A stretch of 64,000 bases of DNA, from the NCBI GenBank assembly GCA_013823325.1, contig PNLY01000007.1:1-64000 (forward strand), written 5' to 3'. This DNA comes from Methylobacterium sp. Lineage in GTDB: Bacteria; Pseudomonadota; Alphaproteobacteria; Rhizobiales; Beijerinckiaceae. Below are positions 10,864-21,147 of the stretch, in pieces. Both the position numbers and the translations under genes were made by a program. Numbering within the stretch: position 1 is the stretch's first letter; each line of letters begins with the position of its first letter. The notes under the pieces were generated by a model. It was not told the DNA's origin and ran no database searches. It saw only the letters and a program-made list of their open reading frames with translations.

Positions 10864-12696
10864 ATGGCGATCACCCGCGCCCGCCCCGTCCCGGCCTATA
10901 CCGGCCAGGCCTACGCCATCACCGACCACACCTTCGACGTCGTCGTCGTCGGTGCCGGCGGCGCCGGTCTGCGCGCTACCGTCGGCTGCTCGCAGGCCGG
11001 CCTGCGCACCGCCTGCATCTCCAAGGTCTTCCCGACCCGCTCGCACACCGTCGCGGCCCAGGGCGGCGTCGCCGCCTCGCTCGGCAATATGGGCAAGGAC
11101 ACCTGGCAGTGGCACATGTACGACACCGTCAAGGGGTCGGACTGGCTCGGCGACCAGGACGCCATCGAATATCTCGTGCGCAACGCGCCGGCCGCCGTCT
11201 ACGAGCTCGAGCATTGGGGCGTGCCGTTCTCGCGTACCGAGAGCGGCAAGATCTACCAGCGCCCCTTCGGCGGCATGACCACCGATTTCGGCAACGGCCC
11301 GCCGGCCCAGCGCACCTGCGCCGCAGCCGACCGCACCGGCCACGCCATGCTGCACACGCTCTACGGCCAGGCGCTGCGCTACAACACCGAGTTCTTCATC
11401 GAGTACTTCGCCATCGACCTGATCATGGACGAGGACGGCCATTGCCGCGGCGTGATCGCGCTCAAGCTCGATGACGGCACGCTGCATCGCTTCCGGGCCC
11501 AGCAGACGATCCTGGCGACCGGCGGCTATGGCCGCGCCTATTTCTCGGCGACCTCGGCCCATACCTGCACCGGCGACGGCGGCGGCATGGTGCTGCGCGC
11601 CGGCCTGCCGATGCAGGACATGGAGTTCGTGCAGTTCCACCCGACCGGCATCTACGGCTCGGGCTGCCTGATCACCGAGGGCGCGCGCGGCGAGGGCGGC
11701 TATCTCACCAATTCGGAGGGCGAGCGCTTCATGGAGCGCTATGCCCCCAGCGCCAAGGACCTAGCTTCGCGCGACGTCGTCTCACGCTCGATGACGATGG
11801 AGATCCGGGCCGGCCGCGGCGTCGGCAAGGACAAGGATCACATCTACCTGCATCTCGACCATCTCGACCCGAAGATCCTGCACGAGCGCCTGCCCGGCAT
11901 CTCGGAGAGCGCCAAGATCTTCGCCGGCGTCGACGTCACCCGCGAGCCGATCCCGGTGATCCCGACCGTGCACTACAACATGGGCGGCATCCCCACGAAC
12001 TTCCACGGCGAGGTACTGACCAAGGTCGACGGCGATCCGGACCGGGTCGTGCCCGGCCTGATGGCGATCGGCGAGGCCGCTTGCGTCTCCGTCCACGGCG
12101 CCAACCGCCTCGGCTCGAACTCGCTGATCGACCTCGTCGTCTTCGGCCGGGCGGCCGGCCTGCGCTGCGCCGAGACCGTCAAGGCCGGCGAGAAGCAGCC
12201 GGAGCTGCCGGCGAACTCGGCCGATCTCTCGCTCACCCGCCTCGACAAGTACCGCCATGCCAAGGGCGGCACGCCGACCGCGGTGCTGCGCGACAAGATG
12301 CAGCGGACCATGCAGTCCGATTGCGCCGTCTATCGCACCGGCGAGACGCTCGAGGCCGGCCACAAGGCGATCCACGAGGTCTGGGCCGGCATCACCGACA
12401 TCGGCACCACCGATCGCTCGCTGATCTGGAACTCCGACCTGATCGAGACGCTGGAGTTCGAGAACCTGATCACCCAGGCGGTGGTCACCATGGACTCGGC
12501 GCTGCAGCGTCCGGAGAGCCGCGGCGCCCATGCCCGCGAGGACTATCCGAACCGCGACGACAAGGACTGGATGAAGCACACGCTCGCCTGGATCGACGAC
12601 GAGAAGCGTACCGTCACGCTCGATGACCGTCCGGTGCACACCTACACGCTCTCGAACGACATCGAATACATCAAGCCGAAGGCGCGGGTGTACTGA
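10864..12696 (+). CDS. sdhA: Succinate dehydrogenase flavoprotein subunit
   Basis: 610 residues. The FAD-binding Rossmann motif [11 protein letters not shown] is at about 26-36, and [13 protein letters not shown] contains H61, the histidine that carries covalent FAD. It oxidises succinate to fumarate in the TCA cycle and passes electrons to SdhB. Substrate-site segments [11 protein letters not shown] and [10 protein letters not shown] are intact. The open frame extends far upstream, but the ATG at 10864, two bases after the sdhD stop, gives the standard start. Confidence 0.97.
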   Translation: MAITRARPVPAYTGQAYAITDHTFDVVVVGAGGAGLRATVGCSQAGLRTACISKVFPTRSHTVAAQGGVAASLGNMGKDTWQWHMYDTVKGSDWLGDQDAIEYLVRNAPAAVYELEHWGVPFSRTESGKIYQRPFGGMTTDFGNGPPAQRTCAAADRTGHAMLHTLYGQALRYNTEFFIEYFAIDLIMDEDGHCRGVIALKLDDGTLHRFRAQQTILATGGYGRAYFSATSAHTCTGDGGGMVLRAGLPMQDMEFVQFHPTGIYGSGCLITEGARGEGGYLTNSEGERFMERYAPSAKDLASRDVVSRSMTMEIRAGRGVGKDKDHIYLHLDHLDPKILHERLPGISESAKIFAGVDVTREPIPVIPTVHYNMGGIPTNFHGEVLTKVDGDPDRVVPGLMAIGEAACVSVHGANRLGSNSLIDLVVFGRAAGLRCAETVKAGEKQPELPANSADLSLTRLDKYRHAKGGTPTAVLRDKMQRTMQSDCAVYRTGETLEAGHKAIHEVWAGITDIGTTDRSLIWNSDLIETLEFENLITQAVVTMDSALQRPESRGAHAREDYPNRDDKDWMKHTLAWIDDEKRTVTLDDRPVHTYTLSNDIEYIKPKARVY

Positions 12697-12710
12697 GGAC
12701 GATCTGACCG

Positions 12711-13496
12711 ATGGCCGAATTCAATCTCCCGCAGAACTCCCGCCTGACCGAGGGCAAGGCCTGGCCGAAGCCGGCCGGTGCCAAGAAGGTCACCGAGTTC
12801 AAGATCTATCGCTGGAACCCGGACGACACCGCCAATCCGCGCACCGACACCTATTATGTCGACCGCGACGATTGCGGGCCGATGGTCCTCGACGCGCTGA
12901 TCTGGATCAAGAACAAGGTCGACCCGACGCTGACCTTCCGGCGTTCCTGCCGCGAGGGCATCTGCGGTTCCTGCGCCATGAACATGGACGGCAAGAACGG
13001 GCTCGCCTGCACCACCGGCATCGACGAATGCGGCGGCAAGGGCAAGGTCGCGATCTACCCGCTGCCGCATATGCCGGTGGTCAAGGACCTCGTGCCGGAC
13101 CTGACCCGCTTCTACGCCCAGCACGCCTCGATCGAGCCCTGGCTCAAGACCACGACGCCGGCGCCCGAAAAGGAATGGAAGCAGGCCAAGGACGACCGCG
13201 AGAAGCTCGACGGTCTCTATGAGTGCATCCTCTGCGCCTGCTGCTCGACCTCGTGCCCGAGCTATTGGTGGAATGGTGATCGCTATCTCGGTCCTGCCGC
13301 GCTGCTGCAGGCCTATCGCTGGCTGATCGACAGCCGCGACGAGGCCACCGGCGAGCGCCTTGACGATCTCGAGGATCCGTTCCGGCTCTATCGCTGCCAC
13401 ACCATCATGAACTGCGCCAACGCCTGCCCGAAGGGCCTCAACCCGGCCAAGGCGATCGCGGAAGTGAAGAAGATGATGGTGGCAAGGCAGGTCTGA
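12711..13496 (+). CDS. sdhB: Succinate dehydrogenase iron-sulfur subunit
   Basis: 261 residues. It carries electrons from FAD to ubiquinone through three clusters. The 2Fe-2S ligands are C80, C85, C88 and C100. The ferredoxin-type domain has [11 protein letters not shown] (C172, C175, C178, C182) and [14 protein letters not shown] (C229, C235, C239) for the 4Fe-4S and 3Fe-4S centres. It is the last gene of sdhCDAB, followed by a REP-like repeat and a convergent oxidoreductase gene. Confidence 0.97.
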   Translation: MAEFNLPQNSRLTEGKAWPKPAGAKKVTEFKIYRWNPDDTANPRTDTYYVDRDDCGPMVLDALIWIKNKVDPTLTFRRSCREGICGSCAMNMDGKNGLACTTGIDECGGKGKVAIYPLPHMPVVKDLVPDLTRFYAQHASIEPWLKTTTPAPEKEWKQAKDDREKLDGLYECILCACCSTSCPSYWWNGDRYLGPAALLQAYRWLIDSRDEATGERLDDLEDPFRLYRCHTIMNCANACPKGLNPAKAIAEVKKMMVARQV

Positions 13497-13557
13497 GGGG
13501 CGCAAATCCGCGAGCGCGGCCGCCTGACGCGGCTGGCTGCGCTTGCGTTCGGCAGGG

Positions 13558-13665
13558 CGTCATTCTCGGGCGGAGCGAAGCGCAGACCCGGGAATCTCAT
13601 GACGTGAAGGCGCTGATGGGAGCCTCATCCGGCCGGAGATGCTCGGGGCAAGCCCGAGCATGACG
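13558..13665. repeat. REP-like double hairpin after sdhB (type B, copy 2)
   Basis: Same architecture as the atpD-atpC element: CGTCATTCTCGGG with GACCCGGGAATCTCATGACG, then GATGCTCGGGGCAAGCCCGAGCATGACG read in two overlapping palindromic parts. It fills the gap between the convergent sdhB and D-amino-acid dehydrogenase genes and may act as a two-way terminator. Confidence 0.7.
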
Positions 13666-13669
13666 TGCT

Positions 13670-14911
13670 CTAGAGATAGCGCTCCGGTCTGAACGGCGCC
13701 GGATCGGCGACGGGCGTTTCGCCGCTGACCATGGCGGCCAGGATCTCGCCCGTCACGGGTCCGGTCGAGAAGCCGATATGCTGGTTGCCGAAGGCGAGCC
13801 AGAGGCCGGGATTGCGCGGCGCCTCACCGATCATCGGCAATGAATCCGGCAAGGTCGGCCGCGAACCGCGCCAGGTCGTCTCCTCCGCCGGCTCGGTCAG
13901 CGGGAAGGCCTCGCGCGCCCGCGGCAGCACCTGCTCGATCTGGGCGTGGTCGTCGGGGGCGTCGCGATGGGCGAGCTCGACGCCGCTCGTCAGGCGCAGG
14001 CCGAGCTCCATCGGCGCCAGCATGTAGGACGCCTCGACATCGTAGATCGGCCGGTTGAGGAAGCACCCCTGCGCCGGCTTGTAGTGGCGGTGATAGCCAC
14101 GCTCGACATTGAGCGGCACCTTGAGGCCGAGCGGCTTGAGCAGGTCGGCGCTCCATGGGCCGAGCGCGACTACCGCGAGATCGGCGTCGTGCTGGGCGCC
14201 CTTGGCGGTCGCGCGCCAGCCCTCGCCCTGCTTGGACAACGAGGTGACTTCATCGCGCAGAATCGTGCCGCCGCGGGCGGCAAACAGGGCAGCGTAGGCC
14301 TCGACCACGGCGCCCGGCCAGTCGACCGAGGCGCTGTCCTTGTGATGCAGCGCCGCCGAGAAGATCGGGTTCAGGCTCGGCTCCAGCGCCGACAGCGCCT
14401 GACGGTCGAGCGCCTCGACGCGGACGTCGTGATCCTCGAGGAAAGTCCGGCGCGCCTCGGCGGCGGACCGCCCGGCCTCGCTGCGCCAGAGTTCGAGGAA
14501 GCCGGTGTCGCGAAGGCGCCAGGCGATGCCGGCCTCGGTCATCAGCCGCTTGTGCAGGGGCAGGGAGGGAGCGATCAGGCTCTCCAGCGCCATGACCCGC
14601 GGAGCGAGCCGCTCCGGCTTGGCCTCGTTGAGGAATCCGAGAATCCAGCCGGGATTGGCGAGGAGATGGCCGAGCCGGTAGCGCACCGCCGCGTGCCGGT
14701 TGCCGAGATATTTCGGCAGGTTCTTCCACAGGCCGGGATTGTTGAGCGGCATGATCGACGAGCGGCTGATCACACCGGCATTGCCGTAGGAGGTCTCGCG
14801 CCCGGGTTCGCGCCGGTCGATCAGCGTGACCGCGAGGCCGCGCTTCTGCAAGGCGAGCGCGCAGGAGACGCCGACCATGCCGGCGCCGATGACGACGACA
14901 GTGCGAGTCAC
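13670..14911 (-). CDS. FAD-dependent D-amino-acid dehydrogenase-like oxidoreductase (DadA family)
   Basis: 413 residues from the GTG at 14911. DadA-type flavoproteins oxidise D-amino acids to 2-oxo acids at the membrane. The dinucleotide motif VVVIGAGMVGVSCAL is at the N-terminus, and SYGNAGVISRSS and the C-terminal GNQHIGFSTGPVTGEILA are family segments. The chosen GTG overlaps the upstream amidotransferase stop by four bases (GTGA). The longer frame starting at 14947 would add 12 residues before the Rossmann strand. The substrate is not determinable; other amino-acid oxidases are possible. Confidence 0.8.
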   Translation of the reverse strand: MTRTVVVIGAGMVGVSCALALQKRGLAVTLIDRREPGRETSYGNAGVISRSSIMPLNNPGLWKNLPKYLGNRHAAVRYRLGHLLANPGWILGFLNEAKPERLAPRVMALESLIAPSLPLHKRLMTEAGIAWRLRDTGFLELWRSEAGRSAAEARRTFLEDHDVRVEALDRQALSALEPSLNPIFSAALHHKDSASVDWPGAVVEAYAALFAARGGTILRDEVTSLSKQGEGWRATAKGAQHDADLAVVALGPWSADLLKPLGLKVPLNVERGYHRHYKPAQGCFLNRPIYDVEASYMLAPMELGLRLTSGVELAHRDAPDDHAQIEQVLPRAREAFPLTEPAEETTWRGSRPTLPDSLPMIGEAPRNPGLWLAFGNQHIGFSTGPVTGEILAAMVSGETPVADPAPFRPERYL

Positions 14912-15738
14912 GCGATGGAATCCTGCTCGGCCGGCGCTTTCAGCCAATGGTCGAGGAAGCCGTCGAGCCAGGTGCGCACGGCCGGATCGTACTGGTACCA
15001 GCCTTCGAGATGCTGGTGGCGCAATTGGGCGCCCGGCATCAGCGTGCGCTCATGGGCGCGCACCGACCAGCGGCACATCATCGCCAGCGTCACCTCGGGG
15101 TGGAACTGCAGGCCGTAGGCGTTGCGGCCGGTGCGGATCGCCTGGACCGGAAAGTCGCCGCCGGTCGCCAGGCATTCGGAGCCTGTCGGGCAGTCGAAAC
15201 CCTCGCGATGCCATTGATAGACCGTGTCCGGCCAGACGCAGCCGGTTGTGGTGGCTTCGGCGCGGCCGGCATCAGTCAGGCTGAGCGGGTAATAGCCGAT
15301 CTCGGCGCGGCCCTGCGCATGGGTGTAGACGCTTGCGCCGAGATGGCGGGCGAGCATCTGCGCACCCAGGCAAAGGCCGAGAAAGGGCGCCTCTTCCTTG
15401 AGGCAGACGCCGATCCAGTCGGTCTCGGCCTTGACGAAATCATCGGGGTCGTTGGCGCTCATCGGCCCGCCGAAGATAACCGCGCCGGCATGGTTCCGCA
15501 TGGTCTGCGGCAGTGGGTCGCCGAACCGCGGCTTGCGGATGTCGAGGGCATGGCCGCGCTCGGCGATCAGGCGGCCGACGCGGCCGGGAGTCGAATGCTC
15601 CTGATGCAGCACGATCAGCACCGGTTTGCGCGGCGGCAGGCCGTCGAGGCGGGTGCGGAGCCGGCGACGCGTCGGGAAGCGATAGGACAGATCGTTCATC
15701 GCGGCGTTCGATTGCGCTCCCGAGACCGGATTCTCCAT
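14908..15738 (-). CDS. Class I glutamine amidotransferase-like protein
   Basis: 276 residues. The nucleophile elbow FLGLCLGAQM and the FHPEV histidine-glutamate pair show an intact triad glutamine amidotransferase, of the stand-alone GMP-synthase-like type. It would release ammonia from glutamine or hydrolyse a gamma-glutamyl compound, as the gamma-Glu-polyamine hydrolases do. It is translationally coupled to the DadA-like gene downstream, so the pair probably acts on one amino compound. Starts at 15738 or at the internal ATG at 15699 are both possible. Confidence 0.75.
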   Translation of the reverse strand: MENPVSGAQSNAAMNDLSYRFPTRRRLRTRLDGLPPRKPVLIVLHQEHSTPGRVGRLIAERGHALDIRKPRFGDPLPQTMRNHAGAVIFGGPMSANDPDDFVKAETDWIGVCLKEEAPFLGLCLGAQMLARHLGASVYTHAQGRAEIGYYPLSLTDAGRAEATTTGCVWPDTVYQWHREGFDCPTGSECLATGGDFPVQAIRTGRNAYGLQFHPEVTLAMMCRWSVRAHERTLMPGAQLRHQHLEGWYQYDPAVRTWLDGFLDHWLKAPAEQDSIA

Positions 15739-15913
15739 GCCGGACGACGCCTAAAATGCGGTTTGCCGGCCCTTGCGGCAAGCAAATTATGCGCCATCGC
15801 CGGCATGGCGGAGGCCAGCGCCATGCATGCTCCGTGCAATCTTTCGTCAATACAGCTCTGGCAATGCAACCTTCAGTGCTGACGGCGATTGACTTTGAAG
15901 TCAGGCTGAGGCA

Positions 15914-15935
15914 TGAGAATGAACATTCATTCTCA
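15914..15935. promoter_or_regulatory. Operator palindrome in front of the tetR-RND operon
   Basis: A perfect inverted repeat has arms TGAGAATGAA and TTCATTCTCA and a CA spacer, ending 15 bases before the TetR ATG. A -35-like TTGACT lies at 15889-15894, so the palindrome covers the expected -10 and start region. This is the usual position for autorepression by a TetR protein. Confidence 0.8.
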
Positions 15936-15950
15936 TTGTTCCAAACTCGC

Positions 15951-16592
15951 ATGTCGCAAATCGTCTCCTCCTTCTCGGCCGAACGCGGTCTCTCGGAACG
16001 CCATGTCCGCATCCTTGATGCGGCCGAGCGCGTCTTCGCGCGTGCCGGCTTTCATGCTGCGACGATGAACGATGTCGCGGTGGAGGCCGGGATGAGCCCC
16101 GGCAATCTCTACCGCTACTTCTCCTCGAAGGACGCGATCATCGCCGGCATGTCCGAGCGCGACCGGATGATGATTGCCGGGGATTTCGCGGCGCTCGAGC
16201 CCGGCGGCGGTTCGCTGCTCGACCAGCTCGAGGCGCTCGGCCGTCGCCATCTCGTCGACGAGCCGCGCGAGAAGGCGATCATCGCCTTGCAGATCTGGGC
16301 CGAGGCGGCGCGCAATCCCGAGATGGCCCGCATGTGCGCGGACATCGACAGCACGGTCACGGGAGGCCTTGCCGAAGCGATCAGGACGGCCATGGCCAGC
16401 GGCGAGCTGCCTCCCAATCTCGACGATGTCCGCTTCCTGCAGGCGATGTCGATGATGGCGGACGGCTTCATGTGTCGGCGCGCCATGGACCCGAATTTCG
16501 ACGTGGCGGCTGCTGCCGTCACGCTGTTCACGACGATGCGCCAGCTGGCGCAGATCATGCTGCTGCCGCCCGCCGGCGGTCAAAACCCATAA
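15951..16592 (+). CDS. TetR family regulator of the RND efflux genes
   Basis: 213 residues. The N-terminal helix-turn-helix (about 16-63) includes ILDAAERVFARAGFHAATMN and the recognition helix GMSPGNLYRYFSSK. The ligand-binding C-terminal domain is variable, as expected. It begins at the ATG at 15951, because the frame upstream has no protein-like composition. A 22-bp palindrome immediately upstream and the efflux genes 11 bp downstream indicate that it represses its own operon until a toxic compound binds. Confidence 0.9.
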   Translation: MSQIVSSFSAERGLSERHVRILDAAERVFARAGFHAATMNDVAVEAGMSPGNLYRYFSSKDAIIAGMSERDRMMIAGDFAALEPGGGSLLDQLEALGRRHLVDEPREKAIIALQIWAEAARNPEMARMCADIDSTVTGGLAEAIRTAMASGELPPNLDDVRFLQAMSMMADGFMCRRAMDPNFDVAAAAVTLFTTMRQLAQIMLLPPAGGQNP

Positions 16593-16603
16593 GAAGACCG
16601 ACC

Positions 16604-17788
16604 ATGCCCTTCTCGACCAGACCCTTGATCCTGCTGCCGCTCGTCGCCCTCGCCGGCGCGCCTGCGACGGCATTCGCTCAGGCTCCTGCCTCCGCCGCGA
16701 CCTCCCAGCAGCCCTCCACGGGGCCGGCCATCACGGTCACGAACGCCAAGCGCGCCGAGATCGTGCAGAGTGTCGTCGTCTCCGGCTCGATGATCGCGCG
16801 AGACGAGGTGCTGGTGACGCCCGAAGTCGACGGCTTCGTCATCACCGAGCTGCTTGCCGAGGAAGGCGACCGCGTCGCCGCCGGCCAGGTGCTGGCGCGG
16901 CTGTCGCGCACCACGCTCGAGGTGCAACGTGCTCAGAACGAGGCGCAGACCGCCAAGGCGCAGGCCGCGATCGACCAGGCCAAGGCGCAGATCGTCGAGG
17001 CCGAGGCCAATCTCGTTCAGGCCAACAATGCCTTCGACCGCACCAAGGCGCTGCGCGACAGCGGCAATGCCAGCCTGGAGACCTTCGATCAGCGCGCCGC
17101 CGTCGCTCGCGGAAGCCAGGCCCGGCTGAACTCGGCCAAGCAGGCGCTGGCGATGGCGCAGGCGGACCTTGCCCTGTCGAAGGCGCAGGGGCGTGACATC
17201 GAGGTCAGGCTGGCGCGCACCGAGATCAAGGCGCCTAAGGCCGGCATCGTCAGCCGCCGCAACGCCAAGCTCGGCGCCATGGCGACGCTGGCCGCGGCCG
17301 AGCCGCTGTTCAAGATCATCGCCGATGGCGCGATCGAGCTGGAAGCCGATGTCGCCGAGGTCGAGCTGCCCAATCTCAAGGCCGGGCAGGTGGTCGCGGT
17401 CACGCCGGCCGGCTCCGACAAGCCGCTCGAAGGCACGATCCGGCTGATCTCGCCCGAGGTCGACAAGGCGTCCCGACTCGGCCGCCTGCGCATCGCGCTG
17501 ATCGGCAATCCACCGGTCGCCGTCGGCTCCTTCGCGCGCGGCGTGATCGAGACCGGCCGCAAGACCAGCATCGTGCTGCCGCTTTCGGCGATCACCTATG
17601 CGCGCGGCTCCGCCATGGTGCAGGCGGTCAAGGACGGGCGAGTGACGACGACCAAGGTCACGCTCGGCCTGATCGGCGGCGGGCGCGCCGAGATCGTCTC
17701 CGGCCTCGCCGAGGGTGAGAGCGTGGTCGCGCGGGCCGGCACCTTCGTGCGCGACGGCGACGCGATCACGCCGGTCGTGACGAACTGA
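16604..17788 (+). CDS. RND efflux periplasmic adaptor (membrane fusion protein)
   Basis: 394 residues with a Sec-type leader (cleavage probably after AFA, near residue 25). The order is barrel-sandwich lipoyl half, a long coiled-coil hairpin rich in Ala, Gln and Lys (about 105-205), second lipoyl half (TEIKAPKAGIVSRRN), beta-barrel and membrane-proximal domain. It bridges the RND pump to an outer-membrane channel. It lies between tetR and the pump gene. No TolC-type gene is in the window, so an outside channel must be shared. Confidence 0.92.
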   Translation: MPFSTRPLILLPLVALAGAPATAFAQAPASAATSQQPSTGPAITVTNAKRAEIVQSVVVSGSMIARDEVLVTPEVDGFVITELLAEEGDRVAAGQVLARLSRTTLEVQRAQNEAQTAKAQAAIDQAKAQIVEAEANLVQANNAFDRTKALRDSGNASLETFDQRAAVARGSQARLNSAKQALAMAQADLALSKAQGRDIEVRLARTEIKAPKAGIVSRRNAKLGAMATLAAAEPLFKIIADGAIELEADVAEVELPNLKAGQVVAVTPAGSDKPLEGTIRLISPEVDKASRLGRLRIALIGNPPVAVGSFARGVIETGRKTSIVLPLSAITYARGSAMVQAVKDGRVTTTKVTLGLIGGGRAEIVSGLAEGESVVARAGTFVRDGDAITPVVTN

Positions 17789-17804
17789 AGCGACGGAGCC
17801 CTCC

Positions 17805-20800
17805 GTGAACGTCAATTTCTCCGCCTGGTCGATCCGCAAGCCGGTTCCGGCGATCCTGCTCTTCGTCGTGCTCTGCGTGCTCGGGCTGCTCTCGTTCTCG
17901 AAGCTGCCGGTGACGCGCTTCCCGAACATCGACGTGCCCTTCGTATCGGTGACGGTGACCCAGTCGGGCGCCGCCCCGGCCGAACTCGAGAGCCAGGTTA
18001 GCAAGCGCGTCGAGGACGCGGTCGCCAACATCACCGGCGTCAAGCATGTGATGTCGACGCTGACCGACGGATCCTCGGTGACGCTCGTCGAGTTCCGGCT
18101 CGAAACCAACACCGACCGCGCCGTCAACGACGTCAAGGACGCGATCGCCAAGATCAGGGCCGATCTGCCCCGCACCATCGACGAGCCCGTGATCCAGCGC
18201 ATCGACGTCGAGGGCCAGTCGATCCTGACCTATGGCGCCTCCTCGCCCGGCATGACGCTGGAGCAGCTCTCCTGGCATGTCGACGATGTCGTCTCGCGCG
18301 AATTGCAGGGGCTGAAGGGCGTCGGCCGGGTCGAGCGCTATGGCGGCGTCGATCGCGAGATTAGGATCTCGCTCGATCCCGACCGCTTGCTCGCGCTCGG
18401 CACCACGGCCGGCGAGGTCAACCGCCAGATCCGCGCCACCAACGTCGATCTCGCCGGCGGGCGCGGCGAGGTCGGCGGTCAGGAGCAGGCGATCCGCACG
18501 CTCGCCAGCGCCAAGACCGTCGCGGAACTCGCCGACAGCAAGATCCAGCTCACCGGCGGGCGCGAGGTCCGCCTGAAGGAGCTCGGCCGCGTCGAGGACG
18601 CCAGCTCCGAGCCGCGCGCCTTCGGCCGCCTCAACAAGCAGCCGGTCGTCTCCTTCGCGGTGTTCCGCTCGAAAGGCTCGAGCGAGCTCTCGGTCAAGGA
18701 CGTCGTCGCGGCCAAGATCGACGAGCTCAACAAGCGCTATCCGACGATCGCGCTGACGCCGATCGACGACGCCGTCGCCTATACCCAGGGCAACTACAAG
18801 GCGGCGATGGAGACGCTGCTGGAGGGCGCGGTGCTCGCCGTCGCGGTCGTCTTCGTCTTCCTGCGCAACTGGCGGGCGACGCTGATCACCGCGATTGCGC
18901 TGCCGCTGTCGGCCATCCCCACGTTTTGGGCGATGGAGATGCTCGGCTTCTCGCTCAACCTCGTCAGCCTGCTCGGCATCACCCTGGTGACCGGCATCCT
19001 GGTCGACGATGCCATCGTCGAGATCGAGAACATCGTCCGGCACATGAAGATGGGCAAGTCGCCCTATCGCGCCGCGATGGAGGCGGCCGACGAGATCGGC
19101 CTGGCGGTGATCGCGATCACGCTGACCATCGTCGCGATCTTCGCGCCGGTCTCGTTCATGGGCGGCATCGCCGGCCAGTACTTCCGCCAGTTCGGCCTGA
19201 CGGTCGCGATCGCGGTGCTGTTCTCGTTGCTCGTCGCGCGCCTGATCACGCCGATGATGGCGGCCTATCTGATGCGCCCGGTCAAGCATCACGATGCCAA
19301 GGACGGCTTCGTGATGCGCGGTTATTCCTGGCTGCTGGAGGCTTCGTTGAAGCGCCGCCGCATCCCGCTGCTGCCGCGTTTCGACGGTTCGCGAAGCTGG
19401 CGCAGGATTCCGTTCAATACGGCTTACCTCACGCTGATTGCCGGCTTCGGCTTCCTCTTCGTCTCGATCCAGGCGACCTCGCTGCTGCCGACCGGCTTCT
19501 TCCCCGAGGAAGATACCGCCCGCATCGTCGCTTCCGTCGAACTGCCGCCCGGCGCGACGCTGGAGGACACCACCGTCGCCACCGACAAGATCGTCGACAA
19601 GCTGCGCGAGATTCCGCAGGTGACGAACGTCTTCGTGCTCGGCGGGGCATCGCCGACCGGCCAGCGCGAGGTGCGCCGCGCCGCGGTCTTCATCATGCTG
19701 ACGCCGAAGGCCGAGCGCGACGTGCCCCAGAAGGAGCTCAAGGTCGTCATCGCCGAGAAGCTCGCCGGCGTGCCCGATGTCCGCGCCTGGTATGTCAACG
19801 AGCGCGGCGAGCGCGAGATGGCGTTCTCGATCCTGTCCAAGGACGGTGATGCGCTCGACGACGCCGTGGCGAAGATCGAGGCGCGCATGCGCCAGGTCGA
19901 CGGCTATCTCAACGTCGCCTCGGCCGGCTCGCTGGCTCGGCCGGAGCTGCGCGTCACGCCGAAGCTGGAGCAGGCCGCCAATCTCGGCGTCACGCCCGAG
20001 GCGATCTCGGAGGCGCTGCGCGTCGCCACCATCGGCGACATCGGCCCGAACCTCGCCAAGTTCAACGCCGGCGACCGGCTCGTGCCGATCCGCGTCCAGC
20101 TCGACGAGGCTGCCCGCGCCGACATCCGCAACATCGCGGCGCTGCGCGTCGTCAACAATGCCGGCGTCTCGATCCCGCTCACGGCGGTGGCCGAGATCGG
20201 CTTCGGCGAGGGCCCGTCCTCGATCGACCGCTACGATCGGGTCAGGCGCGCCACCATCGGTGCCGACCTGAAACGCGGCTTCGAGCTCGGTACGGCGCAG
20301 GACAAGTTCCAGGAGATCGTCAAGGAAGTCGGCCTGCCCGAGGGCGTGCGCATCGCCGCCACCGGCGACGCCGAGATCCAGGGCGAGGTGGTGCAGGGCT
20401 TCGTCCAGGCGATGACCACCGGCCTGATGCTGGTCCTTGCCGTGCTGATCCTGCTGTTCGGCTCGGTCTTCCAGCCGATCACCATCCTGCTCTCGCTGCC
20501 GCTCTCCTTCGGCGGCGTTGTGATCGCGCTGCTCGCCACCAACAACCCGGTCTCGATGCCGGTCTATATCGGCCTGCTCATGCTGATGGGCATCGTCACC
20601 AAGAACGCGATCATGCTGGTCGATTTCGCGGTCGAGGAGGTCGCGCGCGGCAAGGACCGGATGACGGCGCTGCTGGAGGCCGGCCACAAGCGCGCCCGGC
20701 CGATCGTGATGACCACCATCGCCATGGCCGCGGGCATGCTGCCCTCGGCCTATGGGGTCGGCGACGGCGGCGAATTCCGCGCGCCGATGGCGATCGCAGT

Positions 20801-21029
20801 GATCGGCGGCCTGATCGTCTCGACCGTGCTCTCACTCGTCTTCGTGCCGTCCTTCTATGTGGTGATGGACGATCTCGGCCGGCTCACCGGCTGGGTCTTC
20901 GGCCGCTTCTTCGGCAAGGCCGAGGATGAGAGCCAGTGGGACGCGATCCGCGAGGAGGAGACGCCCGGCGAAGCCAGCGCCAAGGCGATGGCGGGCAAGC
21001 TGCCGCCGCCGCGGCTGGCGGCGGAGTGA
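17805..21029 (+). CDS. RND multidrug efflux permease (AcrB/MexB-like, HAE1)
   Basis: 1074 residues, the full length for RND pumps, with 12 predicted transmembrane helices and two large periplasmic loops. The TM4 proton-relay segment GILVDDAIVEIENI is near residue 400, and the C-terminal half carries GIVTKNAIMLVDFA. The pump exports lipophilic compounds by proton antiport. The start is GTG at 17805 with GGAG six bases upstream. The C-terminal tail (after about 1035) is long and charged. The substrate cannot be predicted. Confidence 0.95.
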   Translation: MNVNFSAWSIRKPVPAILLFVVLCVLGLLSFSKLPVTRFPNIDVPFVSVTVTQSGAAPAELESQVSKRVEDAVANITGVKHVMSTLTDGSSVTLVEFRLETNTDRAVNDVKDAIAKIRADLPRTIDEPVIQRIDVEGQSILTYGASSPGMTLEQLSWHVDDVVSRELQGLKGVGRVERYGGVDREIRISLDPDRLLALGTTAGEVNRQIRATNVDLAGGRGEVGGQEQAIRTLASAKTVAELADSKIQLTGGREVRLKELGRVEDASSEPRAFGRLNKQPVVSFAVFRSKGSSELSVKDVVAAKIDELNKRYPTIALTPIDDAVAYTQGNYKAAMETLLEGAVLAVAVVFVFLRNWRATLITAIALPLSAIPTFWAMEMLGFSLNLVSLLGITLVTGILVDDAIVEIENIVRHMKMGKSPYRAAMEAADEIGLAVIAITLTIVAIFAPVSFMGGIAGQYFRQFGLTVAIAVLFSLLVARLITPMMAAYLMRPVKHHDAKDGFVMRGYSWLLEASLKRRRIPLLPRFDGSRSWRRIPFNTAYLTLIAGFGFLFVSIQATSLLPTGFFPEEDTARIVASVELPPGATLEDTTVATDKIVDKLREIPQVTNVFVLGGASPTGQREVRRAAVFIMLTPKAERDVPQKELKVVIAEKLAGVPDVRAWYVNERGEREMAFSILSKDGDALDDAVAKIEARMRQVDGYLNVASAGSLARPELRVTPKLEQAANLGVTPEAISEALRVATIGDIGPNLAKFNAGDRLVPIRVQLDEAARADIRNIAALRVVNNAGVSIPLTAVAEIGFGEGPSSIDRYDRVRRATIGADLKRGFELGTAQDKFQEIVKEVGLPEGVRIAATGDAEIQGEVVQGFVQAMTTGLMLVLAVLILLFGSVFQPITILLSLPLSFGGVVIALLATNNPVSMPVYIGLLMLMGIVTKNAIMLVDFAVEEVARGKDRMTALLEAGHKRARPIVMTTIAMAAGMLPSAYGVGDGGEFRAPMAIAVIGGLIVSTVLSLVFVPSFYVVMDDLGRLTGWVFGRFFGKAEDESQWDAIREEETPGEASAKAMAGKLPPPRLAAE

Positions 21030-21147
21030 GGCCGTAGTGGTGATTTGGTCGAACGGGTAGTGCATCGGAGCGGCAGCTCCGCGCCACGATGAGCTACCTA
21101 TTTTGCACGGCTGCTGCCCGCAGAAGGTGCCATCCTACACTCTCGCC

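Noticed and set aside
17766..20687. Minus-strand open frame of 973 codons
   Set aside because: It is the antisense shadow of the RND permease gene and shows low-complexity Arg/Asp/His composition.
21030..21100. Possible tRNA-like sequence after the RND operon
   Set aside because: TGGTCGAACGGGTAGTGCATCG recalls a D-arm, but no matching acceptor stem, anticodon arm or T-arm could be folded.
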